Source of the DNA: Theobroma cacao
Lineage: Eukaryota; Streptophyta; Magnoliopsida; Malvales; Malvaceae
NCBI RefSeq assembly: GCF_000208745.1
Contig: NC_030850.1
Location: 15,753,609-15,817,608 of the forward strand
Direction of reading: 5' to 3'
Length of the DNA stretch: 64,000 nt
Shown here: one piece after another, positions 12,319-23,427 of the stretch
Layout: each line of letters begins with the position of its first letter
How positions within the stretch are numbered: position 1 is the stretch's first letter
Program-made: the position numbers and the translations under genes
Notes under the pieces: model-generated
What the model was told of the DNA's origin: nothing
What the model saw: the letters and a program-made list of their open reading frames with translations, nothing else
The model's database searches: none

Positions 12319-12846
12319 AAACAACCTTGGTATATGGACGGTGGTTGCTCACGGCACTTGACAAGAGATGAAATGTTATTTGCTCAGTTGAACAAAAGAA
12401 AGGGAGGTACCGTATCCTTTGGTGATGATTCAAAAGGTAGAATCTATGATATAGGAACGGTTGGTAAGAACTCCCAAACTGAAATTAGTCATGTGTTATT
12501 GGTTAAAAGCTTAAAACATAATTTGTTGAGCATTAGTCAATTATGTGATAAAGGATTTAAAGTATGCTTTGATTCAAATAAATGTGAAGTGATAGATATA
12601 AGCACAAATAAAGTTTCATTTATAAGAAGAAGATTAAAGAATATGTATGTTGTGTTTCTTGAAGATCTTGAAATAAATTATGAAATGTGTTTAGTAGCAA
12701 ATGCTGAAAATGATAGCTGGTTATGGCATAGAAGGCTAGGACATGTGAGCATGCATACTATGTCAAAATTAATTAAGAAAAATCTAGTTGTTGGATTGCC
12801 GGATATAAAATTTGAAAATGACAAAATATGTGATGCTGCCAACTAG
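12319..12846 (+). pseudogene. Copia-1 protease and integrase N-terminal zinc domain, broken
   Basis: The protease signature reads YMDGGCSRHLT, where copia elements normally have Asp-Ser-Gly; the catalytic Asp is kept and the Ser is Gly. It continues with VSFGDDSKGRI, HVLLVKSLKHNLLSISQL and CFDSNKCEV, which are typical of copia protease ends. From about 12700 WLWHRRLGHVSMHTMSKL begins the His-His-Cys-Cys domain of integrase. The frame is lost at 12840 in the Cys-Cys part, where ICDAAN is followed by TAG. The protease would cut the polyprotein; the break uncouples it from the downstream enzymes. Confidence 0.85.
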
Positions 12847-12884
12847 GAAAACAAGTTATAACATCTTTTAAGACTAAGAAGATT

Positions 12885-13729
12885 ATGTCAACAACTAAAC
12901 CTCTTGAATTACTGCACATTGATCTATTTGGTCTAATAAGTACAACTAGTTTAGGAGGAAAATCTTATGGATTTGTAATAGTTGATGACTACTCTAGGTA
13001 TACTTGGGTTTATTTTCTTGCTCATAAGAATGATGTTTTACCAGCAATTGTAAATCATTGTAGGAAAGTTGAGAATGAAAAAGGACTAGCCATAGTTAGT
13101 ATTAAGAGTGATAATGGAGGAGAATTTGAAAGTGATGAATTTAAGAAATTTTGCAACGAAAAAGGGTTGGATCATAAGTTTTCTACACCTAAAACACCCC
13201 AGCAAAATGGAGTTGTAAAAAGGAAAAATCAAACCTTGAAAGAAATGGCTAGAACTATGCTATGTGAAAATAACCTACCAAAATACTTTTGGGCAGAAGC
13301 TATTAACACAGCAGCTTAGGAGCCATGATATCAAAGACTCCATATGAACTTTACAAGGGTAGGAAACCAAATATTTTTCACCTTAGGAGTCTTGGATGTA
13401 AATGTTTTGTGTTAAACAATGGAAAACAGTCCTTAGGTAAGTTTGATGCAAAGAGTGATGAGGCAATATTTTTAGGATATGCATTAAACTCAAAGGCTTA
13501 TAGAGTTTTCAATAAAAGAACTTTAATTGTTGAAGAATTAGTCCATGTAGTTTTTGATGAGTCCAATGCCTTACAAAGGGAAATTCATGCTGATGATGAT
13601 GATGTAGAAATCCTAAAAAAAAAAATGGAAGAAATGAGCTTAGAAAACAATAAGAATAATGAAGAAAGCTCACCTATAAGAGAAAATGAAACTCCACCTC
13701 TAGAAAATTTGCAAAAAACTGAAATTTAG
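12885..13729 (+). pseudogene. Copia-1 integrase core and C-terminal part, broken
   Basis: LELLHIDLFGLISTTSLGGK carries the first catalytic Asp, and IKSDNGGEF the second. The third position reads NGVVKRKNQTL, so the catalytic Glu is Lys; this copy cannot integrate. A TAG and a frameshift at 13317-13325 separate the core from the C-terminal segment (TPYELYKGRKPNI, LGCKCFVLNNG, EAIFLGYALNSKAYRVFNKRT), which ends in an acidic linker. Order and motifs are those of copia elements: integrase before reverse transcriptase. Confidence 0.88.
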
Positions 13730-15399
13730 CATAGTGATCTACCAAGGAGTTGGAGATATGCAAAAGATCACCCACAAGACCTAATCATAGGTGATATTTC
13801 ACAAGGAGTTAAGGCTAGAAGAGCAACAAGAGAGACTTGTGAGTTTTTAGCTTTCATATCTCAAATTGAGCCTAAAACATTTGAGGAAGCAAAAAAAAAG
13901 GAAAGCTGGATATTGGCCATGCAAGAGGAACTTGATCAATTCAAAAGAAACCGTGTATGGTTATTAGTCTTTAGGCCTTTAAACCACCCAATTGTTGGAA
14001 CAAAATGGGTGTTTAGAAATAAAGTAGATGAGCAAGGAAATGTAGCTAGAAACAAAGCTAGGTTAGTAGCCCAAGGATACAACCAAGAGGAAGGAATTGA
14101 CTATGATGAAACCTTTGCACCGGTTGCTAGGATTGAAGCCATAAGGTTGTTGCTTGCCTTTGCATGCTTTATGAATTTTAAATTGTACCAAATGGATGTA
14201 AAGAGTGCATTTTTAAATGGTTTCATTCAAGAGGTAGTGTATGTTGAACAACCACCAGGATTTGAAGACTCTAAAAAACTAGATCATGTTTTCAAACTCC
14301 ATGAAGCCTTGTTGGATTGAAACAAGCTCCTAGAGCTTGGTATGAGATGCTTTCAAAATTTTTGGTTGAAAAAGGATATGTTAGGGGTAGCATCGATACT
14401 ACATTGTTTATCAAAAGATATTTAAATGATTTAATTGTTGTTCAAATTTATGTGGATGACATTGTTTTTGGTGCAACTAATGAGGCTTTATGCAAGAATT
14501 TTGCCAAAGTGATGTAGGGTGAATTTGAGATGAGCATGATGGGTGAGCTGAAGTACTTTCTTAGCCTTCAAATCAAACAAAGTGAGAAAGGAATCTTCAT
14601 CAACCAAGAAAGATACACTCAAGATATGTTCAAAAAAGTTTGATATGCTGAAGCTAAAACCAATCAGCACACCAATGAGTCCATCCACCAAACTTGATGT
14701 TGATGAGAAAGGAAAAAGTATTGATCAAAAGCTTTATAGAGGTATGATCAGATCTTTACTCTACTTAACAACAAGCAGACTAGATATTCAATTTAGTGTG
14801 TGTTTGTCTTCTACATTTCAGTTACAGCCTAAAGAATCACACTTAACTGCTATTAAGAGAATTTTTAGATACCTCGTAGAAACACAAACCTTAGGAATAT
14901 GGTACTCTAGAGAATCATCATTTATTCTTGTAGGCTATTCGGATGTAGACTTTATAGGAAGCAAAATCGATAGAAAAAGCACTAGTGGAACATGCCAATT
15001 TCTAAAAAGTATGCTAGTATCCTGGTCAAGTAAGAAACAAAATTCTGTAGCACTTTCAACAGCTGAAGTAGAGTATATTTCTTTAGGCAACTGTTGTGCA
15101 CAAATTTTGTGGATCAAACATCAATTAAAGGATTATGGAATGACAATGCATAATGTTCCAATAATTATGATAATATAAGTGCAATCAATATATCAAAAAA
15201 TCCTGTGCAACATTCTAGGACTAAACACATTTAAATTAGGCACCATTTTGTTAGAGACCATGTTGTGAAGGGGGATGTTAAAATTGAGTTTGTGAATACT
15301 TTGCATCAATTAGCTGACATCTTTACCAAACCTCTAAATGAAGATAGATTTTGTGCGATTAGAAGAAATTTAGGAATGATTAATATGCAGGAGTTGTAG
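13730..15399 (+). pseudogene. Copia-1 reverse transcriptase and RNase H, broken
   Basis: The fingers and palm begin [20 protein letters not shown] (about 14000) and [11 protein letters not shown] (about 14190). The frame shifts near 14315. APRAWYEMLSKFL follows, then the catalytic YVDDIVFGA at about 14449-14475, which is intact. A TAG at 14515 and another shift near 14640 follow. RNase H is seen at 14930-15120 (DRKSTSGTCQFLKSMLVSW, AEVEYISLGNCCAQILW). The terminal tract ADIFTKPLNEDRF ends with TAG at 15397-15399. The enzyme would copy element RNA to DNA. Confidence 0.88.
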
Positions 15400-15802
15400 G
15401 TAAAATTTTTGACTCATACAAATAAAATAGAAGGCACTTAGTCGACTAAAGAAAATCTTGTCAACTAAGAGCATTCTATTTCATTAAATAATAAGACTCA
15501 GTTAAGTTAAAGGTAGAAGGAATAAAATAATAAGAAGAAATTTCCTATCGGGAAATAAAATAGGAAAGAAAGATCGCTCAAGCCAGAAATAAATTTAGGA
15601 GGCTATTTTTGAATTTTGAAGGGGGAGTTACAAATTACACTTAAATAAGGGGAGTCAGACAGTCTTTTATTTGGAATTAAACTGCTCTCAACCCATTTTT
15701 TTTGCACTCTCAACATTTTCTCGCTGCTGAAACTGACTCCTGAAACTGAAACCTTCACCCCTTAACCATTCGAAACCCTGTGTTGAAAATCTTCCAAACC
15801 AA
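15400..15802 (+). promoter_or_regulatory. Linker between pol and third ORF with U3-like module
   Basis: No ORF is present. At 15434-15478 CTTAGTCGACTAAAG and TGTCAACTAAGAGCATTCT repeat the motif pair of the LTR, including the following AGAGCATTCT. A purine tract GAAGGGGGAG (15618-15627) resembles the element's polypurine tract, and TTAAATAAGGGG (15641-15652) resembles a TATA region. Copia-2 has the same three items at the same place (52832-52880, then 52675-52693). This could be a promoter for the downstream ORF or a second second-strand primer site; both are inference. Confidence 0.45.
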
Positions 15803-17622
15803 ATGGCTAAAACCTCTCAGAGCAAAGACATTATTGAGAAGAAGAAAGGTAAACGACCATTGGAAGAAAACATGCATGAAGAGATATAGAAGAAAAGGAA
15901 CAAGATTGTGTTGGGATCTGTGAGTGAAAAATTTAAGAAATCACAGAAGGAAAAGGAGATGAAAAAAGAGAAGAAAAAAGAAAAGGGAAAAACATCAAAG
16001 AAAGGTAAATCTTTATCCTCTAAATTCATAAACAAAATCCATGAGGATAGGTTCCAGAAAATTGAAAATGCACCAATCACTTGTGAGAAATTTATCGCCT
16101 GGAACAGTTTTAATGAAGTGCCTGAATTTAAAGCAATTTAATCAGATTATTTTGAGGAGATGAAATTAAAATATTTTATTACTTTTAAGAATCGAGCTTA
16201 TAGTGTAAGTTTGGTTAAGGAATTTAATTCTAGTATAGTAGTTGAGAAGGATGAATTAGAGGAGCTGGATGATTATCTTGAGGATGGCCTGAATGTATTT
16301 CTAAATGGGAAGGAATTTATTGTGACTGCTACTGATTTGGGCAGTTTGCTTAAAATTGAATGTGAAGAAAGTGAGTTTGAATTTCCAGAAAACTATGATC
16401 CCTCATCCTTGTGGGAACTGATTACTGGAAAGAAAGAGAAATATTCTTCTAAAAGTAACACTAGTTTGATCACTAGTCCATAAATTAGAATATTGCATTA
16501 TTTCATTGCTGCTAATGTTCATGAAATAGGGGAAAGCTTTAGCTATATTAGTCTGTAGGATCTTTGGCTAATGGAACATGCCTTCAATGGCAGTCCACTG
16601 AACCTAGGAAGATTTATGATTGAAAGAATGAAGGGAGCTTGTAGACTGGAAAAGATCAATCTGCCATACGAGAATATCATTACTGCATTGGTCCAGAAAA
16701 AGGGGATTTGGAGTTCAAGATATGCAATGGATTAGGTAAAGAGCAGGGATCAATCAATCTACCTCGGGAGTTTATCTAAGATGGGATACAAACTTGAAGG
16801 AGAAAAATATGTTAAAACTCCCAAAACAATTCCTGGAGAAGAACCTTCACTCGCAACTCAACCAGAGGCAACATCAACTTAATTCTCAAATGAAGTAATC
16901 TTTAATTTGCTAATGAGAATTGATGGGAAACTCACTTATCAAGGAGTAAGAATTCAAAAAATTAAAGAAAAGTTAACAGAAATTGAAAGCAAATGAAGGA
17001 AAAAGAAAAAAGTGCCATCTGAACCAGCTGCTGCAGACAGCTCTGCCACTCCTAGCTTGGCTCAAGCAGGATAAAAAGTTAAGGCACAAGTTGAAGGTCA
17101 TGAACATGAGATGGAACAATCGAGAAAATCACCCTCACCTGAACCTCAGGGCAAGGATGAATCTGATCAAGGTACCGAGGTACTTGGATCACTTAATGAA
17201 AATCCTCTCTCTGAACCCCAACCTCAACCATCTCCTCCACACTCTGAAGAGGTGGCTAAGGGAAAAGCTTAGTAAACAGCATCTGCATCAGCTCCTACTG
17301 CAGAAGGGCAGTTAGGGAAAGCAAAAGAAAAAGTTGTTGAAGAACCACAGAAAAAGTCCAAACCATTAGGCATGTGCAAGAAAACAATGGCAACTAAAAC
17401 AAAGTTCATTAAAAGGAAGAAATCATCCAGATTGGCTAATAAGGCCAAGCCAGCACCAATCTCCTCTCTTCAACACCCTCTTAAGATTTATCCCCTAAAA
17501 AATCCCTTGAGAAATCACCACCCCAACCTTCTCCTCAACCAGAATCCTCTCCTCAACCCCTCAATGTCAAATACTACACTGATAATGAATCCTCTCCCTC
17601 ATCCTCCTCTAAAGCTGATTAG
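15803..17622 (+). pseudogene. Copia-1 third ORF downstream of pol, with in-frame stops
   Basis: The frame from ATG 15803 (MAKTSQSKDI) to TAG 17620 is about 600 codons with several in-frame stops (15887, 16139, 16481 and later) and a late shift. It has a Lys/Glu-rich start (KKEKKKEKGK), then a globular part from about 16020: ENAPITCEKF, SLVKEFNSSIVVEKDELEEL, DGLNVFLNGKEFIV, YDPSSLWELITGK, LWLMEHAFNGSPLNL, INLPYENIITALVQKKGI, YLGSLSKMGYKLEGEKYV. The tail is Pro/Ser-rich. From memory it looks like the domain called putative plant transposon protein (PF20167); I could not search. SIRE-type elements have an extra ORF here, sometimes called env-like, but I see no signal peptide or membrane segment. 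Function unknown. Copia-2 keeps a better copy (50635-52533). Confidence 0.7.
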
Positions 17623-18315
17623 GAATTGATGATGACAAAAAGGGGGAGAAGTATGGCAGGGAATTCAAGAGAAAATTTAGAGGAGATAGGAAGTAAAAAC
17701 TATCTAGGGGCAGTTTAGGAACATTAACTATTAATTTGTGGGAATCTGCTGTTTGTGCCATGATTGGCAATTGAACACTTAAATTTAATCCTGTTGTTTA
17801 TGTTTTTGTGTGAAATGGGATGCTAATATATTTATGCTATATGGTTGTTTATAATTAAATTTCTGATGATGTCTTACTATTTATGGTATTTTAACTGATG
17901 CTGATGAAAATCTGGTGCTGTACTGATATTGAGAAATGATGCTGATGATTGATTTCTGTCATGCTTTCATGAATGGAAAGTGTTTGTGAATACATATGGA
18001 TGTTATATCTGATGAATTATTAATGGCAAAGACAAAATCTGGTAACAATACATTGTTGATAGACACTGTTGAAATGAAGATGAAAATCTGTCAACATTCA
18101 CCTGCTGTAAATCACTTTATATCTCTGCATACGTATATACTTTGAATGAATAATGTCATTTTCTATATGACATGAATAAAATTTGCTGAAATGAATAAGC
18201 CAAATATGCACACACAAAGGGAGAGCACACTGAGGGGGAGTAATCCCCATTTTTCTGCAGAATTAAAAATTAAAAAGACATTGTGCTATTAATCAAGGAA
18301 TGTTTTGTCATCATC
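17623..18315 (+). other. Copia-1 3' untranslated internal region
   Basis: The stretch from the third ORF to the polypurine tract begins with GATGACAAAAAGGGGGAGAAG (17632-17652, in part), a second PPT-like purine run. A further AGGGGGAG lies near 18232. It is otherwise AT-rich with no coding frame. The rc counterpart in copia-2 is 49952-50634. Confidence 0.6.
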
Positions 18316-18329
18316 AAAAAGGGGGAGAT
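18316..18329 (+). other. Copia-1 polypurine tract
   Basis: AAAAAGGGGGAGAT lies directly before TGTTGACTCC of the 3' LTR, the expected site of plus-strand priming. Confidence 0.85.
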
Positions 18330-19528
18330 TGTTGACTCCATTAGTTTTTGATGATAATAAAACATTCCCATTTCATTTGTGTCTAATATTTCTACTTGAG
18401 TGTGCAGGACAAAATTTATATGCAAATAAATAATCAATCATTAAAATGATATATCAAAGAGCATAGAAATAAGGAAGCTACAATTGATCAACAAGACAGA
18501 AACCCCTTAGTCGATTAATAAAGAGTTAGTTAGTTAAGATTTAAATCAAAGGTTGGCAGGCTGAAGAGTGTTGAGAAACAAAATCAACTTAGTCGACCAA
18601 GGAATGAGTTAGTCAACTAAGTGTACACTGCCTGAATTGCTAGAAACTGGGAGCGGAAGACAGAGACGACTTAGTAGGTTAGTCGACTAAGAGCATTTTG
18701 CCTGCAAGTTTGAATTCTGCACTAAAAAACAGATTAACTACTAGAACCAACCCCCAACTGTTTCCAACGGTCAGAAAACTATCAAATTGCCATCAGAGTT
18801 GTTTCTCCAAGTATACAAGAGGGTTCCAACAGCTAGAAATATATAGAAGGCTTCCAAGAACAAAAAAAAGCTCAAAAACCAACAAAATCTCTCTGCACTT
18901 TACTACACTCAAAGCCCATCTTTGTAGTTGTATTTTGCACTTCACTTTGTACCACTTAGATCAAGTTAATGATCATAGGTATACATTTATTTCTCTTCTT
19001 TTTGTACACTTAGAGTGTGCAAGACACTCTAAGGGATTTATTTAAGCTTGGATTGCTTGATTGAGTGTATAGGTTCTAACCTAGTCTTGAAAATTTAGTT
19101 TTTAGGTTTTGGTTGATCTCGTGAAAAACTATTATTGTAGGTTACCTTTGAAAAATCACTTTGGGTTTTGGTTGAGCCCTTGAAAAATCATTGTGAAAGG
19201 TTGTGGTTGAGCCTTTGAAAAACTACTTTAGATTTTGGTTGATCTCGGTAAAAACCATTGTGAAAGGTTTTAGCTAAGCCTAGTAAAAGCCATTGTAAAA
19301 ACTTGGTGAAAGCTTGTGAATTTCACTAGTTTATAGTGGATTAGTTTGGAAAATCCTTGGTTGGATAATCAAGGTAGTGGATGTAAGTCTTGGATCGAAC
19401 CACTCTAAATTCTTGCACATTGTCTACTCAGTTTTTTTTTTCATTGATTTTTAAATTAGTTCCTCATCTTGTCAAAAGCCAAAAAGTGCTATTCACCCCC
19501 CCTCTAGCACATTTATTTGGGACCAACA
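18330..19528 (+). repeat. Copia-1 3' LTR
   Basis: It runs from TGTTGACTCC to GGGACCAACA and matches the 5' LTR apart from scattered, mainly transition, differences and a short deletion near 18671 that removes most of one palindrome. The TATA-like box is altered to TATACAAG near 18822. The flank ACGTA follows. Confidence 0.9.
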
Positions 19529-19559
19529 ACGTATATGGGTGAAGCAGATTTCATCAAAA

Positions 19560-20560
19560 TTTTCAATCAACTTTTTAATATATTTTTAGTACTGGATTAG
19601 CTTTAAATCATGCGTTTCCTATTTTCTTAACAATTAGTATATAACCAAGGTAGAATCCTTATACACCCCTAATTTGTGAATCTTTTTCTTAATTGCAGCT
19701 TGTAGACCCATGACACTAGCCTCATATTCAGCCACATTATTAGTACAGTAGAAACTGAGTTTGGCTGTAATTAGATAATGGTCTCCCTTTGGAGATATCG
19801 ATACTACCCTTATATCATGCCAAAAGCTTTCGAAGCTCCATTAATGAACATCATCCAATTCTTTTCATCTACAGACTTTTCCTCATTTATCTAAAGTACT
19901 AACATCAAGTCTCTATCAGGAAACTCAAACTTCATTAGTTCATAATCATCCTCCACCTTTTTTGCCAAGAAGTCAGCAATCGCACTTCCTTTGATGGCTT
20001 TTCGAGTTACACATACAATATCATACTTGGATAACAAAACCTTCCATCTTGCCACTTTCCTTGATAAGGATGGCTTTTCAAAGATATATTTAATAGGATC
20101 TAATTTTGCTATGAGCCTGGTTGTATAATACAACGTATATTACCGAAGTCGATGCACTGTCTAAGCCAATGCATAACACCTCTTTTCCAATGGGAAATAC
20201 TTGGACTCATAATCATTGAACTTTTGGCTCAAGTAATAAATGGCCTTTTTCTTCTTGCCTATCCCATTGTGCTGTCCCAACACATATATCATGGCTCATT
20301 TGTTTACTACTAGATACAAAATGAGAAGTTTTCCAACCATAGATGGTATTAATACTAAAAGACTTAAAAGGTATTCCTTAACCTTGTCAAAAGCAATCTA
20401 GCATTCTTCATTCCATGCCCTCGGATTGTGCTTGTAGAGAAGCTTGAAATTTGGGTCGAATTTAGAGGTGAGTTGTGATCTGAACTGTGCTATATAATTC
20501 AGCCTTCCCAGAAAAGCTCTAACTTCTTTTTGTGTTCTAGGAAAAGGTAAATTATGGATT
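19560..20560 (-). pseudogene. Ogre/Tat RNase H and archaeal-type RNase H, broken
   Basis: On the minus strand RNase H follows reverse transcriptase: FLGRLNYIAQF-like text near 20500, then YYLSQKFNDYESKYFPLEK (about 20190) and the open frame 20133-19891 with LDPIKYIFEKPSLSRKVARW and GSAIADFLA. After a short linker a second domain at about 19880-19650 shows FNGASKAFG-like and NN-AEYEA-like traces, the archaeal-type RNase H of the Tat lineage. Several stops interrupt both. The copia-1 element is inserted just after, at 19528/9344. Confidence 0.75.
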
Positions 20561-20568
20561 GCTCGAAA

Positions 20569-21389
20569 CTAGTCTAGATCAACCTTTGTTCTTTTTTCAC
20601 TAACAATAAAGCCAAGTGGTTTCCTAGAAGTGGCATCGAAAATGCATTTTGTCAGATTTAGCCTAAGTTGAAATCTTCGTAGCCTTTCAAACAACTTTTC
20701 AAGATTAATCGCATGATCTTTCACTTTGCGAGCCTTCACAATCATATCATCCACATATACTTCCACTTCCTTGTGCATCATTTCATGGAAAAAAGTCACC
20801 ATAGCCCGTTGATCAGTTGCACTAGCATTTTTCAAACCAAATGGTAACTCTTTATAACAAAAAGTTCCCCATATAGTTATGAAAGTGGTTTTTTCCTTGT
20901 TTTTCGGTGCCATTTCAATTTGGTTAGATCCTAAAAAGCCATCTATGAATGAAAACACAAAGTGGCGAATAGTGTTGTCAATAAGGGTATCAATGTGAGG
21001 TAAAAGAAAATTATATTTTGGATTTGCTCTATTTAAATGTCGATAATCCTCACACATTCAAACCTTTTCATCTTTTTTAGGTACTGGGACAATGATTGCA
21101 ACCTATTTCAGATACTTCGAAATCTTGCATCGAATTTCTATTTTACCTTTTCCTTAATTTTTAATAGCATTTTAGGTTTCATTCTCTTCAACTTCTACTT
21201 AATTGGTTTACATTCTGGTTTCAAAGGTAGCTTATGAGCTACAACATCTGTGATAAGCCCTAGAATGTCTTGGTAAGACCATGCAAACACATCTACATAT
21301 TCATGGAGAAGTTTTATTAACTTTTGTTTTTCAAATGGTGGTAATGTGGTACCAATTTTAACCTCTTTCTTATTTTCTTCAGTTCCCAA
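20569..21389 (-). pseudogene. Ogre/Tat reverse transcriptase, broken
   Basis: Fragment 21389-21195 carries the start (LIKLLHEYVDVFAWSYQDI, HKLPLKPECKPIK). Fragment 21057-20569 has CEDYRHLNRANPK, FSFIDGFLGSNQI, TFITIWGTFCYKELPFGLKN and the catalytic YVDDMIVKA, which is intact, then LRRFQLRLNLTKCIF. The fragments are in different frames, and the N-terminal half of the palm is disrupted between them. The type matches Ogre/Tat gypsy polymerases. Confidence 0.85.
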
Positions 21390-22468
21390 GTTAATTATTT
21401 TTAAAGGTTCTTAATGTGGGACAATCTGTTTCTCCTCTTGCTCTACTAGCCTTAACAAGTCTGGGGATAAGTCATGATCCTCCACATTCTTCATATTGTC
21501 AAGTTCACTAACACATGTGCCTTTTTCAACATTGACCTCTAGACCACTATCACTACTATTTTTACATTCATTATTTGGAACCCTGGTAAATAGATGAAAT
21601 TGAAGAATGTAGGACTATTGTATACATAAAAGATCATGGCAAGGAGAATAAAAAATGATAGGACTAAAAAGAAATATGAGAAATGCATTATGCATGTGAT
21701 TTTATTAAAATGATGTATAATAAAAGCCCTTTATACATGAAAGATTTCCAATGCTCTTAGGCATAAGCATGGATGTTCAATTATAGATTACTTTAGAAAA
21801 GAGCCATAGGTGATTAGCAAACACAGGGTGTTCCAGTTGCTCAACTTCAATTAAGGTGGTCCAACATACGATGCAGACATCCCTTCTCCATTTTCTAGTT
21901 GCTCTTCATCTTTTTCTGTAGTACATATTGAGAAGTCAGAGAATGAATCACTCAAAGCTTACACAAATACTTCATTCTTTTCAGTGAGTGCTCTCGAAAC
22001 AATGTAACCTTTAGACTAAAATGTTTTATAAAGGTAGGGAAATGTCATTTCTTTAGTTTCTAATTCATATCCCTTAAAGCGAGTTAACCTTTTTTTCTTT
22101 CTTTCAACTATCGTATCATCTCTTTCCTTCCTTGTTGGCTTGTGTCTTAAAGCAAACATCTTTTTATTGTTGGCAGCTAGTATCGGCCTTTTAATTCCTT
22201 GCAATCTTTTTCCCAATCTTGCCCTCGCTCGACATTCTTTCCTTACTGTTTGGTTAATTGACATCTTAGTGGTTTTGGATAGCTTTAGGATGGGGAGCAA
22301 TGCTCCTTCTCCTACATAAGTGGCATTGACAAATTCAAAGGATCGGAAAGAACATTTGAGCACTTCTTCAGTGGCTTTCATGAAAGGAGTATCCGTAGGT
22401 TTGCTTATGAGTAGATCTTCTTCCCCATTGTTGCACACAAGCCTTCCATCTAATATAAACTCAACTTG
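21390..22468 (-). pseudogene. Ogre/Tat linker between protease and reverse transcriptase, G-patch-like
   Basis: The open frame 22438-22016 is in frame with the protease and separated from it by one stop. It reads EEDLLISKPTDTPFMKATEE, then RARLGKRLQGIKRPI, which resembles the G-patch segment of Ogre/Tat linkers with some Gly lost, and ends in a basic tract (ERKKKRLTR). The part 21390-22015 has only short acidic fragments and stops. Confidence 0.55.
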
Positions 22469-22972
22469 TTAATGGAGAAACGATGGTATAGTCCGGACCA
22501 TATGAATCCATGGTCGTAGCATGTAATTGTAGGATAGGGCAATTTTCATGACTTGGAATTCTATAATAAAGGTACAAGGACCCACCTCTATGGGTATCTC
22601 AATATCTCCCACAACTCTTTTTCTTGTTCCATTGAAAACCTTCACAATTGTATGACTTTTCTTCGTATGGGACATATCGATCTGTAGACGGGTCAAAGTT
22701 CTTATAGGCATCACATTTAAGGATGAACCATTATCGAGTAGCACCTTTGCAACAGTACAACTTTTGCATTTGGTGGTGCTATGTAGGGCTTTGTAATTTC
22801 CCCAATCTCTAGAAGGGATTTTTTCATCATTGAAAAAGATGATGCTGCCTATAAAGATATTCCCCACAATATAGTCTAAGTTTTCCATTGATATGTCATG
22901 ATCAACATATGTTTGATTCAAAATCCTCATTAATGAGTTCTTGTGTGGTTTGGAACTAAGGAGTAAAGACAA
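22469..22972 (-). pseudogene. Ogre/Tat aspartic protease, largely open
   Basis: One 167-codon frame contains AKVLLDNGSSLNVMPIRTL, the Asp-Asn-Gly type active site seen in this lineage, followed by VKVFNGTRKRVVGDIEIP and MKIALSYNYMLRPWIHM. The first ATG shown is internal; the domain would be part of a longer polyprotein. It would cleave Gag-Pol. The frame here is open, but stops flank it on both sides. Confidence 0.8.
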
Positions 22973-23427
22973 TAATGAGATATGAGCACGTAATTTGTTT
23001 AACTATTCAAGCACATTGTATTCACTATGATTAATAAATTTCAAGAATTCAACAACCTTTTTTTTTCATTACAGATGTTTTTGGATCATTTATTGATCCT
23101 TGAGATTGCATCTTGTCTTCACTCATACTTTGTTTTTTTTTTTCTGAGATTATCCAAAACTTCTAGCATATAACAGCATCCACTAGGGTAATTCCTTTGA
23201 CACCAGTTATATTTACAAAACTAGCTTGAGGTGTACCTGTCTATTTTCCCATGTCAAAGACTTGTATGCTACAGTTATAATTTCAAGGGACAGCTTTGTC
23301 ACTTTTGTAAAGGAAAGGTTTAAGGACTTCAATGGTAACCTTCGTCGGCATCTTGTCTTCAATGAGTTAGTTCTTTTCTTTAAAAAAAAATAGTTAAAGA
23401 CCTTATCTTAACTTGATAGGTCAAATT

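Larger units (their letters stand above)
9344..19528 (+). mobile_element. Complete SIRE-like Ty1/copia retrotransposon with third ORF (copia-1)
   Basis: The element has LTRs of 1219 and 1199 bp with TGTTGA...CCAACA ends, an iMet primer site, gag, protease, integrase, reverse transcriptase and RNase H in copia order, then an extra ORF of about 600 codons and a polypurine tract before the 3' LTR. The flanks AGGTA (9339-9343) and ACGTA (19529-19533) form a five-base target duplication with one change. A long gag with coiled coil and an ORF after pol resemble the SIRE/Maximus lineage. It sits inside the Ogre/Tat element. A second copy of the same family lies at 48693-53539 on the other strand. 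All ORFs contain stops, so it is not autonomous now. Confidence 0.9.

Noticed and set aside
15803..17622. ORF3 as a retroviral-type envelope gene.
   Set aside because: No signal peptide, membrane segment, cleavage site or fusion-peptide-like segment is visible.
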